Notes under the pieces: model-generated
The model's input: the letters and a program-made list of their open reading frames with translations, nothing else
The model's database searches: none
What the model was told of the DNA's origin: nothing
Made by a program: the position numbers and the translations under genes
Shown: positions 1 to 8,927 of the stretch, in pieces
Numbering within the stretch: position 1 is the stretch's first letter
Layout: each line of letters opens with the position of its first letter
DNA from: Acidobacteriota bacterium
Lineage (GTDB): Bacteria; Acidobacteriota; Terriglobia; Bryobacterales; Bryobacteraceae
Length of the DNA stretch: 44,975 nucleotides
NCBI GenBank assembly: GCA_947470805.1
Contig: CANIVU010000072.1
Coordinates: 1-44,975 of the forward strand
Direction of reading: 5' to 3'

Positions 1-77
1 ATCTTGTATTGGATAAGACTCTGTCACCCGGTAATTTCCAAACCGTAGTATCGTGTCTGAATCCGGCTTCAGACACC

Positions 78-1724
78 ATGACCAAACCAGCGTTCCTCCT
101 CCTAATCGCCGCCCCCCTCCTCCCCGCCCAGAAAACGGACCGGGCCCACGGCCGCTCCATGGTCATCGCCACCGGCGGCATCGTCTCCACCAGCCAGGTC
201 CTCGCCTCCCAAGCCGGCGCCCAAATCCTCGCGCAAGGCGGTAGCGCGGTCGACGCCGCCATCGCCGCCAACGCCGTCTTGGGCGTCGTCGAACCCATGA
301 TGTGCGGCATCGGCGGCGACCTCTTCGTCATGTACCGTGACGCCAAAACCGGCCAAATCACCGGCCTCAATGCCAGCGGCCCCGCCCCCCAAGCCATGAC
401 CATCGAAGCCCTCCAAGCCAAAGGCCTGAAGAAAATGGAGGGCACCGGGATCCACTCCGCCACCGTCCCCGGCTGCGTCCGAGGCTGGGAAGCCATGCAC
501 AAAAAGTATGGCAAGCTCCCCTGGAACAAGCTCTTCCAAACCGCCATCCGCCTCGCCGCCGACGGCTTCCCCATCCAGGAAATGGTGGGCCGCGTCTGGG
601 ACGCCGAACTCGTCCGAAAGGATCCCGAAGGCGTCCGCGTCTTCTACCCCAACGGGAAAGTCCCCGCCGTCGGCGAAATCTACAAGAACCCCGACCTCGC
701 CCGCGCCATGCGCCTCATCGCCGACCAGGGCGCCGACGCGTTCTATAAAGGCGATGTCGCCAAAGCCATCCTCGCCAAGTCCACCCGCCAGGGCGGCCTC
801 ATGGCCGCGGCCGACCTGGCCAACTACCAGCCCGAATGGGTCACCCCCATCTCCACCACCTACCGCGGCTGGCGCGTCCACGAACTGCCCCCCAACGGCC
901 AGGGCTTGGCCGCCCTGTCGATGTTGAATATCCTCGAAAACTTCGACCACGCCAGCCCCTACAGCGCCACCGAATTCCACCGCAAAATCGAGGCCATGAA
1001 GCTCGCCTACGCCGACCTCAAGTACGTCGGTGACACCCGCGTTGTCAACGTGCCCACCGCCGGCATGATCAGCAAGAAATACGCTGCCGAACGTGCCAAA
1101 CAGATCAACGCCAACACCGCCAACTGCGCCGTCAACCCAGGCCTCCCTCCCGCCTCCAGCGACACGACGTATTTCTCGGTCGTCGATAAAGACGGCAACA
1201 TCGCCAGCTGGATCCAGAGCGTCTCCGGCATGTGGGCCTCCGGTGTCATGGTGGACGGCATGGGCTTCCACCTCCACAACCGCGGCGGCGGCTTCAGCTT
1301 CGACAAAACGGCCGCCAACGCGCTCGCCCCCGGCAAGCGCCCGTTCCACACCATCATCCCCGGCATGATGGAAAAGGGCGACCTCCACATCGGCTTCGGC
1401 ATCATGAGCGGAGCCAACCAGCCGCTGGCCCACGCCCAGTTCGCCAGCTACATCGCCGATCACGGCATGAACCTCCAAGCCGCCCTCGAAGCCCCGCGCT
1501 TCACCAAATCAAAGGCCACCGGCTGCGAAGTCATCATCGAAAGCCGAGTCGGTCTCGACACCCTCCGCGAGCTGTCCTCCAAGGGTCATCAAATCACCAT
1601 CGCCCAGCCCTACACCGCCCGAATGGGCCGCGGCAACGCCGTCATGCATAACAGCAAAACCAAGGTACACACCGCCTCCAGCGACCCCCGCGCCGATGGC
1701 GCCGCTATCCCCGAACCTCAATAA
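78..1724 (+). CDS. ggt: Gamma-glutamyltransferase family protein, secreted
   Basis: Predicted periplasmic gamma-glutamyltransferase (glutathione/gamma-glutamyl peptide hydrolase or transferase), 548 aa. I chose the ATG at 78 because it opens a signal peptide (MTKPAFLLLIAAPLL, cleavage near PAQ); an upstream in-frame start would only add a charged leader. The N-terminal half has the family's GGSAVDAAIAAN block (about residue 55). The autocatalytic site is visible at residues 363-364 (DTTYFSVVD), where the first Thr becomes the N-terminal nucleophile of the small subunit; the usual His after TT is Tyr here. Downstream GGGFSFD and LAPGKRPFHTIIP match the small-subunit core. Length is normal for the family. 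No clear Shine-Dalgarno precedes the start. Family identity is firm; substrate preference is not predictable. Confidence 0.93.
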   Translation: MTKPAFLLLIAAPLLPAQKTDRAHGRSMVIATGGIVSTSQVLASQAGAQILAQGGSAVDAAIAANAVLGVVEPMMCGIGGDLFVMYRDAKTGQITGLNASGPAPQAMTIEALQAKGLKKMEGTGIHSATVPGCVRGWEAMHKKYGKLPWNKLFQTAIRLAADGFPIQEMVGRVWDAELVRKDPEGVRVFYPNGKVPAVGEIYKNPDLARAMRLIADQGADAFYKGDVAKAILAKSTRQGGLMAAADLANYQPEWVTPISTTYRGWRVHELPPNGQGLAALSMLNILENFDHASPYSATEFHRKIEAMKLAYADLKYVGDTRVVNVPTAGMISKKYAAERAKQINANTANCAVNPGLPPASSDTTYFSVVDKDGNIASWIQSVSGMWASGVMVDGMGFHLHNRGGGFSFDKTAANALAPGKRPFHTIIPGMMEKGDLHIGFGIMSGANQPLAHAQFASYIADHGMNLQAALEAPRFTKSKATGCEVIIESRVGLDTLRELSSKGHQITIAQPYTARMGRGNAVMHNSKTKVHTASSDPRADGAAIPEPQ

Positions 1725-1832
1725 GCCCGCGCAAACGGCTTGCCCGGGCGTCGCCACTTTCGGCTACCAAGACCGACTGTCAGCACCGGCCCTATGGCAG
1801 CATAAAGGATTCAGAACCGAGAGGCGCACGGC

Positions 1833-2134
1833 ATGATAATCCTACAGCCAACGATGAAGGTCAGAATGACGTCCAGATCGTTGGCTGTAACTCGGGAATC
1901 GATTTCGAAGTTGTGCGAACTGGTAACGAAGTGCTCTTGACCGCCGGAGATGGGAAAAGGTACCGGATCGCACTCTCCGATTGGAAGAAGGCCGTGATTG
2001 AATTCTCCGATTCAGTTCGGGCATTTTACGCGTCGTTCCCGCCGAAATAGCCGGAAGACGAGTGGGAGCAGAGGGGTTACTGCACGTTTCTATCAGAATG
2101 GTCGCGCCGGAGATCATACGCCCATGGAGCTTGA
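1833..2134 (+). pseudogene. Decayed small protein gene (start frameshift plus internal amber stop)
   Basis: An ATG at 1833 has a GAGAGG ribosome-binding site 8 nt upstream but runs out of frame. From 1835 another frame reads a protein-like sequence (DNPTANDEGQND..., then DGKRYRIALSDWKKAV and FSDSVRAFYASFPPK) to a TAG at 2048. Past the TAG the same frame continues in protein-like fashion (PEDEWEQRGYCTFLSEWSRRR) to TGA at 2132. The simplest history is a small gene of about 100 codons that lost one base next to its start (ATGGATAAT to ATGATAAT) and gained an amber codon. I recall similar short proteins ending in an FLSEWxRRR-like tail in related genomes but cannot name a function. A sequencing error at the start cannot be excluded. 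Confidence 0.5.
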
Positions 2135-2189
2135 GACGCTACTCAACGTACCCTTATAGGAAAAAGTGGCGTCTCATGTCTCCAAACAG

Positions 2190-2543
2190 CTAAGCGCAAT
2201 GCAACTGCGGTATCCGCGCGAAGTGACGATCTCGCGTAATAAGAACGAGGTCATGTTCCAGAGCCAGCGCCGCAATCCAAAGATCATTGTCGGGAATCGG
2301 CGTGCCTCAGTTGAACGAAGATCCGAGCATAATGTTCTGCGGTTTCCCGGCTGGGCAACAACACCCCAACCGTGGGCTTGGCTAGCAGTCCGGTGAGCAG
2401 ACCCTCATTCCGGCGCTGTTGCGTGCCCTCGCGATGAGCGGTATCCAGACCGCTTCCGCCGTACTCACTGGCTCCGCCAGTGCAACGTCATCGCGGAACA
2501 GCTCGGTGATCCGATTGGTGGCAAGCGCGACGCTTACTTCCAT
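2190..2543 (-). pseudogene. VapC-type PIN-domain toxin, frameshifted and active-site-mutated
   Basis: The reverse strand holds the whole outline of a PIN-domain ribonuclease toxin in three frames. The first frame opens at an ATG overlapping the antitoxin stop and reads TNRITELFRDDVALAEPVST..VWIPLIA. A frame change follows, apparently with loss of about 30 bp, giving GTQQRRNEGLLTGLLAKPTV and later ETAEHYARIFVQLRHA. A second frame change leads to TPIPDNDLWIAALALEHD and TRDRHFARIPQLHCA, then stop at 2190. The first catalytic Asp of the PIN fold (normally L-DTN) is Ala (L-ATN), while the C-terminal D-N-D and TRDRHF acidic sites remain. An intact homologue would be about 130 aa. The toxin is certainly non-functional as written. 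Confidence 0.85.
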
Positions 2544-2743
2544 TTGTCCACGTCGATCTGCTTTTGGCTCGCGATGACTTTATCGAACCTAGGGTCAGGT
2601 GTCCACTGACCAACGAGGTCACTGAAATCCGTTCGTTTGTGCCGTCCAGTAGTCGCAGCAGCCAACTCCGCTACGATCACCTGATTCAGACTCAACTTCT
2701 GTTTGGCAGCCTTCGCGGGGAGTGCCCGGTCGACATCCTTCAT
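2534..2743 (-). CDS. FitA/VapB-like antitoxin, possibly N-terminally shortened
   Basis: Predicted 69-aa antitoxin of a type II toxin-antitoxin pair. The helix AKAAKQKLSLNQVIV is the DNA-binding ribbon-helix-helix helix region typical of FitA-like antitoxins, and the C-terminal FSDLVGQWTPDPRFD and IDVDKWK are the toxin-binding tail. The stop overlaps the start of the ruined toxin by 10 nt, the usual order. The ribbon strand expected before the helix is missing: the ORF starts directly at MKDVDRAL, and the 15 nt between it and the upstream oxidoreductase gene cannot supply it, so the N-terminus may have been eroded. Whether it still folds and binds DNA is uncertain. Confidence 0.7.
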   Translation of the reverse strand: MKDVDRALPAKAAKQKLSLNQVIVAELAAATTGRHKRTDFSDLVGQWTPDPRFDKVIASQKQIDVDKWK

Positions 2744-2758
2744 ACCTGCAAGATATCA

Positions 2759-3433
2759 CTAGCCGCAGCCACCCGCCGCCTCCTGAAAATCCCCGCTCTC
2801 CAGAACCCGCTTCCGAAACCCATACCGCCCTACGGCAATCATCGCCCGCCCCAACTCCTCCGTCGTCGAAAACGAACCCGGCGCCAACCGGCGAATCACC
2901 GGCGCCAACGGCGTCAGCATCGCATACGCCACCCGCATCCATCCCGTCCGGATCGCGATCTCCCCAATCGGCTGCACAAATGCCGGCCGGAATACGTACG
3001 AAGCCGCGAACGGCATCGTCAACATCGCGTTTTCCGCCTCGCCCTTCACCCGAGCCCACATCGTCTGGCTCGTCCCCGTCCCATCGCTCCCCGCGCCCGA
3101 AATGAACCCCATTCGCAACTCCGGGTTGTACCGCGGCAACGCCGTGGCTACCGCCACCGTCAGGTCCACCGTAAGCCGCCGGTACTCCGCCTCGGTCTTC
3201 CCCAACGACGTCTCGCCCAAGCAGTACAAGCACAAATCAAACCCAGCCAAAGCCACGCCCTCCTCCTCCAGCGTGAACAGGTCTGCCCGCACAATCTCCC
3301 GCAATTTCCCGTCGCGCAACCCCGAACCACGGCGCCCGATGGTGACGACCGTCTCGACGCCCGCGTCGCGCAGACACTCCCGCACCACGCCCTGTCCCAG
3401 CATCCCGGTCGCGCCCAGCACCACCACCCGCAT
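2759..3433 (-). CDS. NAD(P)-binding atypical SDR / epimerase-like protein
   Basis: 224-aa Rossmann-fold protein. The N-terminal VVVLGATGMLGQGVV (residues 3-17) is the GxxGxxG dinucleotide-binding motif; GRRGSGL follows strand 2, and CLYCLGET and GFISGAGSDGTG are later core strands. There is no canonical YxxxK; the family resembles small atypical SDRs (NAD(P)H-binding, HTATIP2/YwnB-like) rather than classical dehydrogenases. It starts 2 nt after the stop of the upstream NTF2-like gene, so the two are probably cotranscribed from the divergent region near 4.03 kb. Substrate unknown. Confidence 0.8.
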   Translation of the reverse strand: MRVVVLGATGMLGQGVVRECLRDAGVETVVTIGRRGSGLRDGKLREIVRADLFTLEEEGVALAGFDLCLYCLGETSLGKTEAEYRRLTVDLTVAVATALPRYNPELRMGFISGAGSDGTGTSQTMWARVKGEAENAMLTMPFAASYVFRPAFVQPIGEIAIRTGWMRVAYAMLTPLAPVIRRLAPGSFSTTEELGRAMIAVGRYGFRKRVLESGDFQEAAGGCG

Positions 3434-3435
3434 CG

Positions 3436-4014
3436 CTACGCCGCGCGGCCTCTCCTGCCCAGGAAATAGCCAACCAATAGCCCGACAAACACCCCACCCC
3501 CGCCCACAATCTTCAGCACCGATTTCGCCTCGTCCAGCAACACGTTATTGAACACGTTCGACGACAGATGCAGCCCCACCACCTTCCACTCCCCGTCGAT
3601 CTTCGCCGCCGTCATCGTCCACTTCGAGTCCAGCTGGAACACCCCGCGGCTCACCGGCGTAAACACATCCACCATCGTCCCATCGGCAATCGCCACCGTC
3701 CCGTCACCCAGGAACCGGGCATGCCCGTTCAGTTTGGCGGAGGTCGTGTACCGGGTCAGAATCCGGTCGTTCCCCTTCACCATTCGGTCGTAGTAGGCCA
3801 GCACCTCGGCCGGGCCGCGCGAGATGTCCCCGTTCGCCCACACCACCGTCGCCGCCGGGTCCATCTGCTTCGCCATCCGCTCCAGGCTCTGGGAGTTGAT
3901 GCTGTCCTCCACCTCGTGGAAAATCTTCAACAGCTGCTCCCGGTCGGCCGCGTGCGGGTCCTGGCAAAAAGCGGAAAGAGAAAAGGCCAATAGGCAGAAA
4001 GCAAAGGGACGCAT
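3436..4014 (-). CDS. Secreted NTF2/SnoaL-like (DUF4440-type) protein with C-terminal membrane segment
   Basis: 192-aa protein from an ATG at 4014, chosen because it opens a signal peptide (MRPFAFCLLAFSLSAFCQ). The mature part has the pattern of DUF4440/SnoaL-like proteins: EQLLKIFHEVEDSINSQ helix, MAKQMDPAATVVW strand, then FQLDSKWTMTAAKIDGEW and VGLHLSSN strands. A C-terminal hydrophobic segment (VGGGGVFVGLLVGYFLG) followed by RRGR suggests an anchor, leaving the domain on the extracytoplasmic side. It precedes the SDR gene by 2 nt and faces the quinoprotein gene head to head. The fold hosts both enzymes and binding proteins, so no reaction is assigned. Confidence 0.72.
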   Translation of the reverse strand: MRPFAFCLLAFSLSAFCQDPHAADREQLLKIFHEVEDSINSQSLERMAKQMDPAATVVWANGDISRGPAEVLAYYDRMVKGNDRILTRYTTSAKLNGHARFLGDGTVAIADGTMVDVFTPVSRGVFQLDSKWTMTAAKIDGEWKVVGLHLSSNVFNNVLLDEAKSVLKIVGGGGVFVGLLVGYFLGRRGRAA

Positions 4015-4055
4015 AGGTTGATAGCATCTTATATTAGCCCGGAAGGAAATGATGC

Positions 4056-6020
4056 ATGAATAAGTGCTGGATCGCAGTGTTGGCGGTAGCGGTGTGGGCC
4101 CAGGCGCCCGATGGCAGAACGGTCTATCAGACACGCTGCTCGGTGTGCCACGGCACCGATGGCAACGGCGGCGAACACGCCCCGTCCATTCTTACCACCC
4201 TCGCCACGAAGAACGACGAGGAGGTCACCAAGATCATCCGCGAGGGCGTCCCGCGCAAGGGCATGCCCGCCTTCCCGCAACTGGCCGCCAATGACACCAC
4301 GGCGCTCGTCGGCTTCATGCGCTCGCTCCAGAACCAGCGCCGCGGCCGGCGTGGCTTCCCGCCCGTCCGTATGAAGGTCGCTCTCACCGACGGCGGCACG
4401 CTCGATGGCTTCGCCGTCGCCCGTACCAGCCGTGAACTCCAGCTCCGCACCGACGACCAGAAGATCCATCTGCTCCGAAAGGAACCCGGCGACAAGTACC
4501 GCCGCGTCACCTCCCAGTCCGACTGGCCCAGCATGCACGGCCAGTTGAGCGGCAACCGCTACGCCGCACTCAACCAGATCACCCCGGCCAACGTCGGCAA
4601 GATGGCGGTCAAGTGGGTGTTCTCCGTGCCCAACGCCGGCCGCCTCCAGGGCACTCCGCAGGTCCACGATGGCGTCATGTATGTGACCAATACCAACACG
4701 GTCATCGCCCTCGATGCCGGCAGCGGCGCCCGCCTGTGGGAGTACACGAAACCGGCCACCGCCGGACTCGTGGGCAACGCCCGTTCGCCCGGGAACAACC
4801 GGAGCGTCACCATCGCTGGCGACAAGGTCTTCATGCAGACCGATCACGCCCATCTGGTGGCCCTGAACCGCCATACCGGCCAGGTCCTCTGGGATACCGA
4901 GATGGCCGATTTCCGGCAGAACTACAACGCCACCGGGTCGCTGCTCGCCGTCGAGAACCTGGTTGTCGCCGGCACCGCGGGCGGGGAAGAGGGCGTGCGC
5001 GGGTTCCTGGCCGCCTACGACCAGCAGACCGGCAAAGAGGTCTGGCGCTTCTGGACCATTCCGAAGCCCGGCGAGAAGGGCTCGGAGACGTGGGACGGCA
5101 TCGACATCAATCACGGCGGCGGACCCACCTGGCTCACTGGCTCCTATGACCCGGTCCTGAAGACCGTCTACTGGCCCACCGGCAACGCCGGCCCGGATTT
5201 CAACGGGGACAATCGCAAGGGCGACAACCTCTATACCTGTTCGATCATCGCGCTCGATGTTATGACCGGGAAGCTCAAATGGCACTTCCAACCTACACCC
5301 CACGACGAATGGGACTGGGACGCCGTGGCGCCAGTCGTGTTAGTGGATAGTAAGTGGAAAGGACAGGATCGTAAGTTACTCCTGCAGGCTAATCGGAACG
5401 GGTTCCTGTACGTGCTCGATCGGGTGGATGGCAAGATGCTCCAGGCCACGCCGCTGGTCAAGAAACTGACCTGGGCCAAAGGTATCGCCCCCGACGGCCG
5501 GCCGATCATGAACCCCAACTCGGTGCCCACCGCCGAAGGCCAGCTGATCTGTCCTGCCGTCGAAGGCGCCGCGAACTTCTTCTCGACCTCCTTCAATCCC
5601 GCCACCGGGCTGTTCTACGTCAATACGCTGGAGCGCTGCGCCGTCTACACCAAGCGGACCACCCCCGAGTGGCAAGCCGGCCGCAACTATCAGGGCGGTG
5701 GTGGTCGCCGGGACCCGGATGACAAGCCCCAGAAGTTCCTCCGCGCCTTCGATATTCAAACAGGAAAAGCCGTATGGGAAGTTCCCCAGGACGGTCCCGG
5801 AGATACCTGGACCGGGACGCTCTCGACCTCGGGTGGACTGGTCATTTTCGGCGATGACGGCGGCGCGCTCGCCGCGGCCGACGCCAAGACAGGCAAACGT
5901 TTGTGGAGCTTTCCGTTTACAGAAAACTTACATACCTCTCCAATGACCTATCAATTCGATAACAAGCAGTACGTAGCAATTGTGAACGGGAGTGTAGTGT
6001 ATTCCTTTGGGGTAGACTAA
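4056..6020 (+). CDS. Cytochrome c-quinoprotein (PQQ-type propeller) fusion
   Basis: 654-aa secreted protein. After a short signal peptide (MNKCWIAVLAVAVWAQ) comes a cytochrome c domain with one heme site (CSVCHG, about residues 28-33) and distal Met region KGMPAFP. A small beta-rich segment (LTDGGTLDGFAVARTSREL) links it to an eight-bladed quinoprotein propeller from about residue 150 to the end. Propeller hallmarks are repeated ALDAGSGARLWEY-type W motifs, TGNAGPDFNGD and DEWDWDAVAPVVLVD, near where PQQ alcohol dehydrogenases bind metal and catalytic Asp. NCBI names such acidobacterial proteins acido-empty-quinoproteins because PQQ synthesis genes are often lacking; I recall this from memory. 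Real cofactor and substrate are unknown. A shorter split counterpart lies at 20627-23046. Confidence 0.88.
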   Translation: MNKCWIAVLAVAVWAQAPDGRTVYQTRCSVCHGTDGNGGEHAPSILTTLATKNDEEVTKIIREGVPRKGMPAFPQLAANDTTALVGFMRSLQNQRRGRRGFPPVRMKVALTDGGTLDGFAVARTSRELQLRTDDQKIHLLRKEPGDKYRRVTSQSDWPSMHGQLSGNRYAALNQITPANVGKMAVKWVFSVPNAGRLQGTPQVHDGVMYVTNTNTVIALDAGSGARLWEYTKPATAGLVGNARSPGNNRSVTIAGDKVFMQTDHAHLVALNRHTGQVLWDTEMADFRQNYNATGSLLAVENLVVAGTAGGEEGVRGFLAAYDQQTGKEVWRFWTIPKPGEKGSETWDGIDINHGGGPTWLTGSYDPVLKTVYWPTGNAGPDFNGDNRKGDNLYTCSIIALDVMTGKLKWHFQPTPHDEWDWDAVAPVVLVDSKWKGQDRKLLLQANRNGFLYVLDRVDGKMLQATPLVKKLTWAKGIAPDGRPIMNPNSVPTAEGQLICPAVEGAANFFSTSFNPATGLFYVNTLERCAVYTKRTTPEWQAGRNYQGGGGRRDPDDKPQKFLRAFDIQTGKAVWEVPQDGPGDTWTGTLSTSGGLVIFGDDGGALAAADAKTGKRLWSFPFTENLHTSPMTYQFDNKQYVAIVNGSVVYSFGVD

Positions 6021-6078
6021 GTCAAAATTCCTTGATACAAAAGGGCCGTGTGCGTCACTACCTTCCGTGAGGAGCATG

Positions 6079-7431
6079 ATGCACACTTCCCAAGAGTATT
6101 TGACGCGGCAGGCCGAGACGGAGTCGAACGCCCGCACCTATCCCCGGAAGCTCCCGGTGGCGATCCGCCGGGCGGAGGGGCTGTACGTGACCGACGCCGA
6201 TGGGCGGGTCTTCATGGACTGCCTGTGCGGCGCGGGCACGCTGGCGTTGGGGCACAATCACCCGGTGGTGGTGGCTGCCATTCGCGAACACTTGGACGAA
6301 GGGTATCCGCTGCATACCTTGGACCTGACGACGCCTGTAAAACACCGGTTTGTGGAGGAGCTGTTCTCGACGCTGCCGGCCCATTTCGCCGCCAACGCGC
6401 GGATCCAATTCTGTTCGCCGTCGGGCGCGGACGCCGTGGAGGCGGCCATCAAGCTGGTCAAAACCGCGACCGGGCGGAGCGGCATGATCTCCTTCCAGGG
6501 GGGATATCACGGTCAGACCCATGGGGCGTTGGCGCTGATGGGTAATCTCGGGCCGAAGGTGCCCGGGCTGATGCCGGAGGTGCAGTTCCATCCGTATCCC
6601 TACGCCTATCGGTGTCCGATGGGCCACGCCGATTGCGGAGGCTGTGACTGTTCGGCCTACACCCGTCAGGCGCTGAGCGACCCGGAGGGCGGCGTGGCGC
6701 GCCCGGCCGGGATGATCCTGGAGGTGGTGCAAGGCGAAGGCGGGGCGATTCCAGCGCCGGCGAGTTGGTTGGGACAGATCCGGAGTATCGCCAATCACCG
6801 GCAAATTCCGCTGATCTTCGACGAGGTCCAGACCGGCTGGGGCCGTACGGGCAAGATGTACGCCTTCGAGCATTCCGGGGTGGTGCCGGATGTGCTGGTG
6901 CTGTCGAAGGCGATTGGCGGCGGGTTGCCGTTGGCGGTGATCGTCTACCGGGAGGAGTTGGACGTGTGGAAGCCGGGGGCTCATGCCGGGACGTTCCGGG
7001 GGAACCAACTGGCGATGTCGACCGGCTTGGCGACGTTGGACTATATCCGGGAGCATGATGTGATGGGCAATGTGGCGGCGATGAGCGATCGGTTCCAGGA
7101 GCGGCTGCGGGATCTGCAGGAGCGGTTTGGGTTCATCGGGGATGTCCGAGGGCGCGGGCTGATGTTGGGGATGGAGATCGTCGACCGGGAGCAGCCGGAC
7201 GCGATGGGCCGGCCGATGGGGCACGGGAGCTTGGCGCGGGAGTTACAGGCAGCGTGTTTTGCCGAGGGGCTGATTGTGGAGTTAGGTGGCCGACACGGAG
7301 CGGTGATGCGCCTTTTGCCGCCGCTGACCATTACTGCGGCTCAGGTGGATGCGGTGTGCGACGTGATTGGCCGGGCATGCCGGACGGTGCAAGCGGCGCG
7401 CCAGGAGCGGGACTTGCTGGTGCATGTGTAG
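6079..7431 (+). CDS. Class III aminotransferase, probable diaminobutyrate-2-oxoglutarate transaminase
   Basis: 450-aa PLP enzyme of the acetylornithine/DABA aminotransferase class. The start at 6079 is preferred over GTG 6067 and ATG 6076 because GAGG at 6069-6072 then lies 6 nt upstream. Visible motifs are [56 protein letters not shown] and the PLP lysine K277 in [13 protein letters not shown]. It probably converts aspartate semialdehyde plus an amino donor to L-2,4-diaminobutyrate. The specific assignment rests mainly on the next gene, a diaminobutyrate-decarboxylase-like enzyme 44 nt downstream; such pairs (rhizobactin RhbA/RhbB, Acinetobacter dat/ddc) make 1,3-diaminopropane. Ectoine-type use is less likely because no ectA/ectC is present. 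Confidence 0.83.
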   Translation: MHTSQEYLTRQAETESNARTYPRKLPVAIRRAEGLYVTDADGRVFMDCLCGAGTLALGHNHPVVVAAIREHLDEGYPLHTLDLTTPVKHRFVEELFSTLPAHFAANARIQFCSPSGADAVEAAIKLVKTATGRSGMISFQGGYHGQTHGALALMGNLGPKVPGLMPEVQFHPYPYAYRCPMGHADCGGCDCSAYTRQALSDPEGGVARPAGMILEVVQGEGGAIPAPASWLGQIRSIANHRQIPLIFDEVQTGWGRTGKMYAFEHSGVVPDVLVLSKAIGGGLPLAVIVYREELDVWKPGAHAGTFRGNQLAMSTGLATLDYIREHDVMGNVAAMSDRFQERLRDLQERFGFIGDVRGRGLMLGMEIVDREQPDAMGRPMGHGSLARELQAACFAEGLIVELGGRHGAVMRLLPPLTITAAQVDAVCDVIGRACRTVQAARQERDLLVHV

Positions 7432-7475
7432 TCCTTGCCGGGGGCGTTGGGCCTGGACCTTGAGAGGATATAGGG

Positions 7476-8927
7476 ATGTCTAGTTTTGCTGGGGAGTTCT
7501 TCGGGACCGGCGCGGAGAGCTCAGCGGTCTATTCGGCTTGGATGGAGGTCGCTGCCCGGGTGCTGGAGGGTGCCTCGTCCGAGGCTGCGTACTCCGGGGC
7601 TTCGCCGGACTCCTTAGAGCTCCTACTGGCGGGCGAGGTTTGTCCCGCCGATGGCGTCGCAGCGGACGTGGTCGGGGAGCGTTTGGCGCTCGTGGCCCGG
7701 CACTCAGTACAGCCTTGGCACCCGTTCACGGCGGCTCATTTGCATACCCCCGTTCTTTCGGCGGCGCTGGCGGCGGAGGCGGTTTTGTCGGCACTGAATC
7801 AGTCGATGGACTCCTTTGATCAGGCCCCGGCGGCTTCGGTTTTGGAAGGCAAAATCCTGGACTGGCTGTGCCGGTTGGCGGGGTTTCCGGACACCGCCGG
7901 CGGAACATTTACGGCCGGGGGGACGCAGTCCAATTACATGGGGTTGCTGCTGGCCCGGGATCACCTCCTGCTGGAACGGATGGACTGGGACGCTCGCGCG
8001 AATGGCCTGCCGACGGACGCTGGCCGGATGCGTTTTTTGTGCTCGGAGGTGGCGCATTTTAGCGTTGAGAAGTCGGCCATCCAACTGGGCCTGGGGATGC
8101 GGGCCGTGGTCAAGGTTGGCTGCGACGAACGGTTCCGGATACGCCCCGATTTGCTGCGGGCCGAGTTAGCGCGGCTGCGGAGCGAGGGGTTGTGGGCGGT
8201 GGCGATTGTCGCCACGGCGGGGACGACGGATTTTGGGTCGATCGATCCGGTGGCCGAGATTGCGTCGATCGCCCGGGAAGAGGGCGTCTGGCTGCACGTC
8301 GATGCGGCCTACGGCGGAGCGCTCCTCCTGTCGGACCGGTACCGGGGGCGGCTGGCGGGGGTGGAGTTGGCGGACTCATTTACGGTCGATTTTCATAAGG
8401 CGTTCTTTCAGCCCATCAGTTGCAGCGCGTTTTTGCTGGCCGATCAGCGGCGGTTTGCGACGATCCGCGTCTATGCCGATTACCTGAACACGGAGAGCCG
8501 GGAGGCCGAGGGAATTCCGGATCTGGTGACGCGGAGCGTGTTGACGACGCGGCGGTTTGACGCGTTGAAGCTCTGGGTGAGCCTGCAGGCGTTAGGGCGA
8601 GCGCGGTTTGGGGCGATGGTGGAGCGGCTTGTCGAGCTGGCCGAGTTCGCGGCGGGCTGGATTGGCGCCTGCCCGGATTTGGAGTTGGCGACGGCGCCGG
8701 AGTTTGGGGCGGTGGTGTTCCGGTTCCGGCCGCGGGAGGCGGGGGCGGCGGTGTGGAACGAGGCGATTCCGGCGCGGCTATTCGCCGAGGGCCGGGCGGT
8801 GGTGGGGCACACGGTGGTGCGGGGCGAGCCTTGTTTGAAGCTGACGCTGTGCAACCCGGCGGTGGAGACGGCGCAGTTGGCTGCTCTGCTGGGTATGATT
8901 GTGGACTGCGGGAAGGGGCTCGCTTAG
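7476..8927 (+). CDS. Group II PLP decarboxylase, probable L-2,4-diaminobutyrate decarboxylase
   Basis: 483-aa PLP-dependent decarboxylase. Family motifs in order: HPFTAAHLHTP substrate-pocket region, FTAGGTQSNYMGLLLARD (PLP phosphate), VATAGTTDFGSIDP, LHVDAAYGGALLLS with the Asp that pairs with the PLP nitrogen, and the Schiff-base Lys308 in DFHKAFFQPISC. The HKAFFQPISCSAF form is that of diaminobutyrate decarboxylases (Ddc/RhbB type) rather than glutamate or aromatic decarboxylases. Expected product from L-2,4-diaminobutyrate is 1,3-diaminopropane plus CO2, a precursor for norspermidine or hydroxamate siderophores. A GAGAGGATATAGGG sequence precedes the ATG. The stop is followed immediately by the start of the SMR-like gene. 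Confidence 0.85.
   Translation: MSSFAGEFFGTGAESSAVYSAWMEVAARVLEGASSEAAYSGASPDSLELLLAGEVCPADGVAADVVGERLALVARHSVQPWHPFTAAHLHTPVLSAALAAEAVLSALNQSMDSFDQAPAASVLEGKILDWLCRLAGFPDTAGGTFTAGGTQSNYMGLLLARDHLLLERMDWDARANGLPTDAGRMRFLCSEVAHFSVEKSAIQLGLGMRAVVKVGCDERFRIRPDLLRAELARLRSEGLWAVAIVATAGTTDFGSIDPVAEIASIAREEGVWLHVDAAYGGALLLSDRYRGRLAGVELADSFTVDFHKAFFQPISCSAFLLADQRRFATIRVYADYLNTESREAEGIPDLVTRSVLTTRRFDALKLWVSLQALGRARFGAMVERLVELAEFAAGWIGACPDLELATAPEFGAVVFRFRPREAGAAVWNEAIPARLFAEGRAVVGHTVVRGEPCLKLTLCNPAVETAQLAALLGMIVDCGKGLA

Noticed and set aside
102-1478. Long minus-strand open frame of 458 codons opposite the gamma-glutamyltransferase gene
   Set aside because: It is a high-GC shadow with Gly/Ala/Val/Asp-rich composition and no motif, while the plus strand carries a complete enzyme.
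2166-2396. Plus-strand 76-codon open frame over the first toxin remnant
   Set aside because: The minus strand in the same place gives recognisable PIN-domain sequence, so the plus frame is a shadow.
6067-6078. GTG at 6067 as the start of the aminotransferase
   Set aside because: This GTG overlaps the GAGG ribosome-binding site that correctly spaces the ATG at 6079.
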